Positions 5,717-6,852 of a DNA stretch of 6,852 bases are shown one piece after another. The stretch spans positions 1 through 6,852 of the forward strand of contig JALOLM010000159.1 in the NCBI GenBank assembly GCA_025455985.1, in the 5' to 3' direction. Both the position numbers and the translations under genes were made by a program. Position 1 is the stretch's first letter. The number at the start of each line of letters is the position of its first letter. The stretch comes from Candidatus Nanopelagicales bacterium. Its GTDB lineage: Bacteria > Actinomycetota > Actinomycetes > S36-B12 > UBA10799. Under the pieces are notes generated by a model. It ran no database searches, was not told the origin of the DNA, and worked only from the letters and a program-made list of their open reading frames with translations.

Positions 5717-6852
5717 TTAAATCGTCGGCCGAAGCTTTCGGTGAGTATGTGACGTGTGAGTGGTCGAATCGTCACCAAAAGCCTCGGGCGACGACTGGCC
5801 GGTCTCAACCTGCGCCGCCGCCCGCGCGGCATCCAGCACCTGATGCAACGGCCGGTCGAGGGCCTTTGCGGCGGCTTGCGCGTCACGCAGTTCCGGCTGG
5901 ACGTTGACCACCTGTCCGCCACGCAGGCCGCGTTTGACCGAGACCCGCTGCCCGTCCACGTCCACGTCGATGTGATCGCGGTCCAGGACCTCCCGGTGCA
6001 CCGGCGTCTGCCGGACCCCGAGCGTCGTGGTGTGCCGGAAGATCGCGTCGCTGACCCGGCGTCTGCCGGACCCCGAGCGTCGTGGTGTGCCGGAAGATCG
6101 CGTCGCTGACGGCAGGTGCCGCTGCGTGCGCCACGACCGCGCTCAGGGTCACACCGGGACGGCCCTGCTTCATGATCACGGGCGTGAGCCACGCCTCGAG
6201 CGCACCGGCGGCTTTCACCGCCACGAGCACGTCGGGGTAGACCCGCGGGTCCAGATCGTCGATGGTCGTCTCCACCATGACCACGTCGACCACCTGCTGA
6301 CTCGCGGTTCCAGCCAGGATCCGCACGACATTGGGAACCCCTGCTGTGTCCCTGCCCCCGGCTCCGACGCCACTGCGCTGCACGACCATCGGTGGCTGCG
6401 GGCCGTACTCGTCGGCCAGGGTGCGCAATAGCGCGGCCCCCGTCGGGGTGCACGCTTCATGGGGCGTCGGGCCGGCGAACGTGGGCACACCTTCCAGCAA
6501 CCGGGTCACAGCCGGACCCGGGACCGTGAGTCTGCCGTGCGCGGTGTCCACCGAGCCCCAAGCCGACACAAACGGGCGAGACCACGACGCGTTGCGGGCT
6601 CAGTGCTGTGACCAGCGTCGACACCGCGACGATGTCGGCGATGGCATCGAGCGCACCTACTTCGTGGAAATGGACGTCTGCGACGCCGATCCCGTGAACG
6701 TCGGCTTCTGCTTGCGCCAAAGCGTTGAACACCTTGTGCGCCAGGTCGTGTCCGGCCAGGGCCGGTGCAATCTGGGCCCACCGCCGACTGCTGCTGGTTT
6801 CGGCACAACGCACCTCGGCGAGGTGGCACGCCAAGCCGGCCCGCTGCGCGGT
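5717..6852 (-). pseudogene. larC: larC, nickel-pincer cofactor biosynthesis (nickel insertion), doubly frameshifted and cut by the window edge
   Basis: LarC is the CTP-dependent enzyme that inserts nickel into the pyridinium dithiocarboxylate nucleotide, making the cofactor of lactate racemase LarA. Three minus-strand pieces carry it in order. The frame from 6852 to about 6556 has VHFHEVGALDAIADIV and VVSPVCVGLG. The frame from about 6565 to 6056 has VDTAHGRLTVPGPA, ACTPTGAALLRTLA, ETTIDDLDP, WLTPVIMKQGRPGVTLS and TTTLGVRQTP. The frame from about 6001 to 5717 has VHREVLDR, GGQVVNVQPELRD and PLHQVLDAARAAA. The first break fits one extra G in the four-G run (plus 6556-6559), the second a 55-bp tandem duplication. 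Undoing both gives 359 continuous codons plus stop. About 60-70 N-terminal residues lie outside the window. The last 30 residues have no recognisable LarC homology. Programmed frameshifting or assembly error are the alternatives. Confidence 0.88.
6001..6110. repeat. Perfect 55-bp tandem duplication inside larC
   Basis: Bases 6001-6055 and 6056-6110 are identical at all 55 positions, each starting CCGGCGTCTG and ending GTCGCTGAC. The identity stops at the copy borders on both sides, so the duplication is exact. The unit covers the codons for the TTTLGVR motif and its approach. Because 55 is not a multiple of three, it shifts the reading frame by one. The absence of any difference between the copies points to a recent event. 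Confidence 0.97.

Noticed and set aside
6001..6110. CRISPR or minisatellite interpretation of the repeat
   Set aside because: There are only two directly abutting copies with no spacers, lying inside a recognisable coding gene.
5608..6453. 281-codon minus-strand frame covering the larC region
   Set aside because: It is the wrong frame for nearly all LarC motifs, is Arg/Gly-rich, and stays open only through GC bias.

Overview
The window looks like chromosomal DNA from a GC-rich actinobacterium (Actinomycetota). Coding regions have strongly G/C-ending codons, start codons include GTG, genes overlap by 1-4 bases, and the protein families (a two-cysteine-pair Fpg/Nei glycosylase, a PEHT-type GDPD, a secreted subtilase with an Ala-X-Ala signal peptide) are typical of that phylum. 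I cannot place it to genus.

Left part, all on the minus strand: a tRNA-Leu(CAG) gene with an encoded CCA end (9-95), a small ABM-fold (antibiotic biosynthesis monooxygenase-like) protein (113-463), and a large secreted S8 subtilisin-family protease (481-2439) with C-terminal beta-sandwich-like regions. The protease and the ABM gene are 17 bases apart and are probably cotranscribed. A 126-base divergent intergenic region (2440-2565) holds a candidate ECF-sigma-type promoter for the protease and a 10+10 base imperfect inverted repeat just upstream of the next operon.

Middle part, plus strand: a tight three-gene operon of an Fpg/Nei family DNA glycosylase (2566-3450), an FAD-binding 2-hydroxyacid dehydrogenase-like oxidoreductase (3447-4700) and a glycerophosphodiester phosphodiesterase (4700-5488). 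The genes overlap by 4 bases and 1 base, so translational coupling is likely. The three activities (base excision repair, oxidation of a D-2-hydroxyacid-like substrate, lipid head-group turnover) share no obvious pathway.

Right part: a 228-base non-coding stretch (5489-5716) has a hairpin just after the GDPD stop, two plausible housekeeping promoters on the plus strand and a strong intrinsic terminator with seven T residues. It may encode a small RNA or only form the operon's 3' end. Beyond it, on the minus strand and running off the right edge, is larC (nickel insertion step of nickel-pincer cofactor synthesis, which serves lactate racemase). It is broken twice: by one surplus G in a four-G run, and by a perfect 55-bp tandem duplication (6001-6055 / 6056-6110). 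Removing one G and one repeat copy restores a single continuous frame of 359 codons. This double lesion is the most notable feature of the window. I found no CRISPR array, insertion sequence or defence system.
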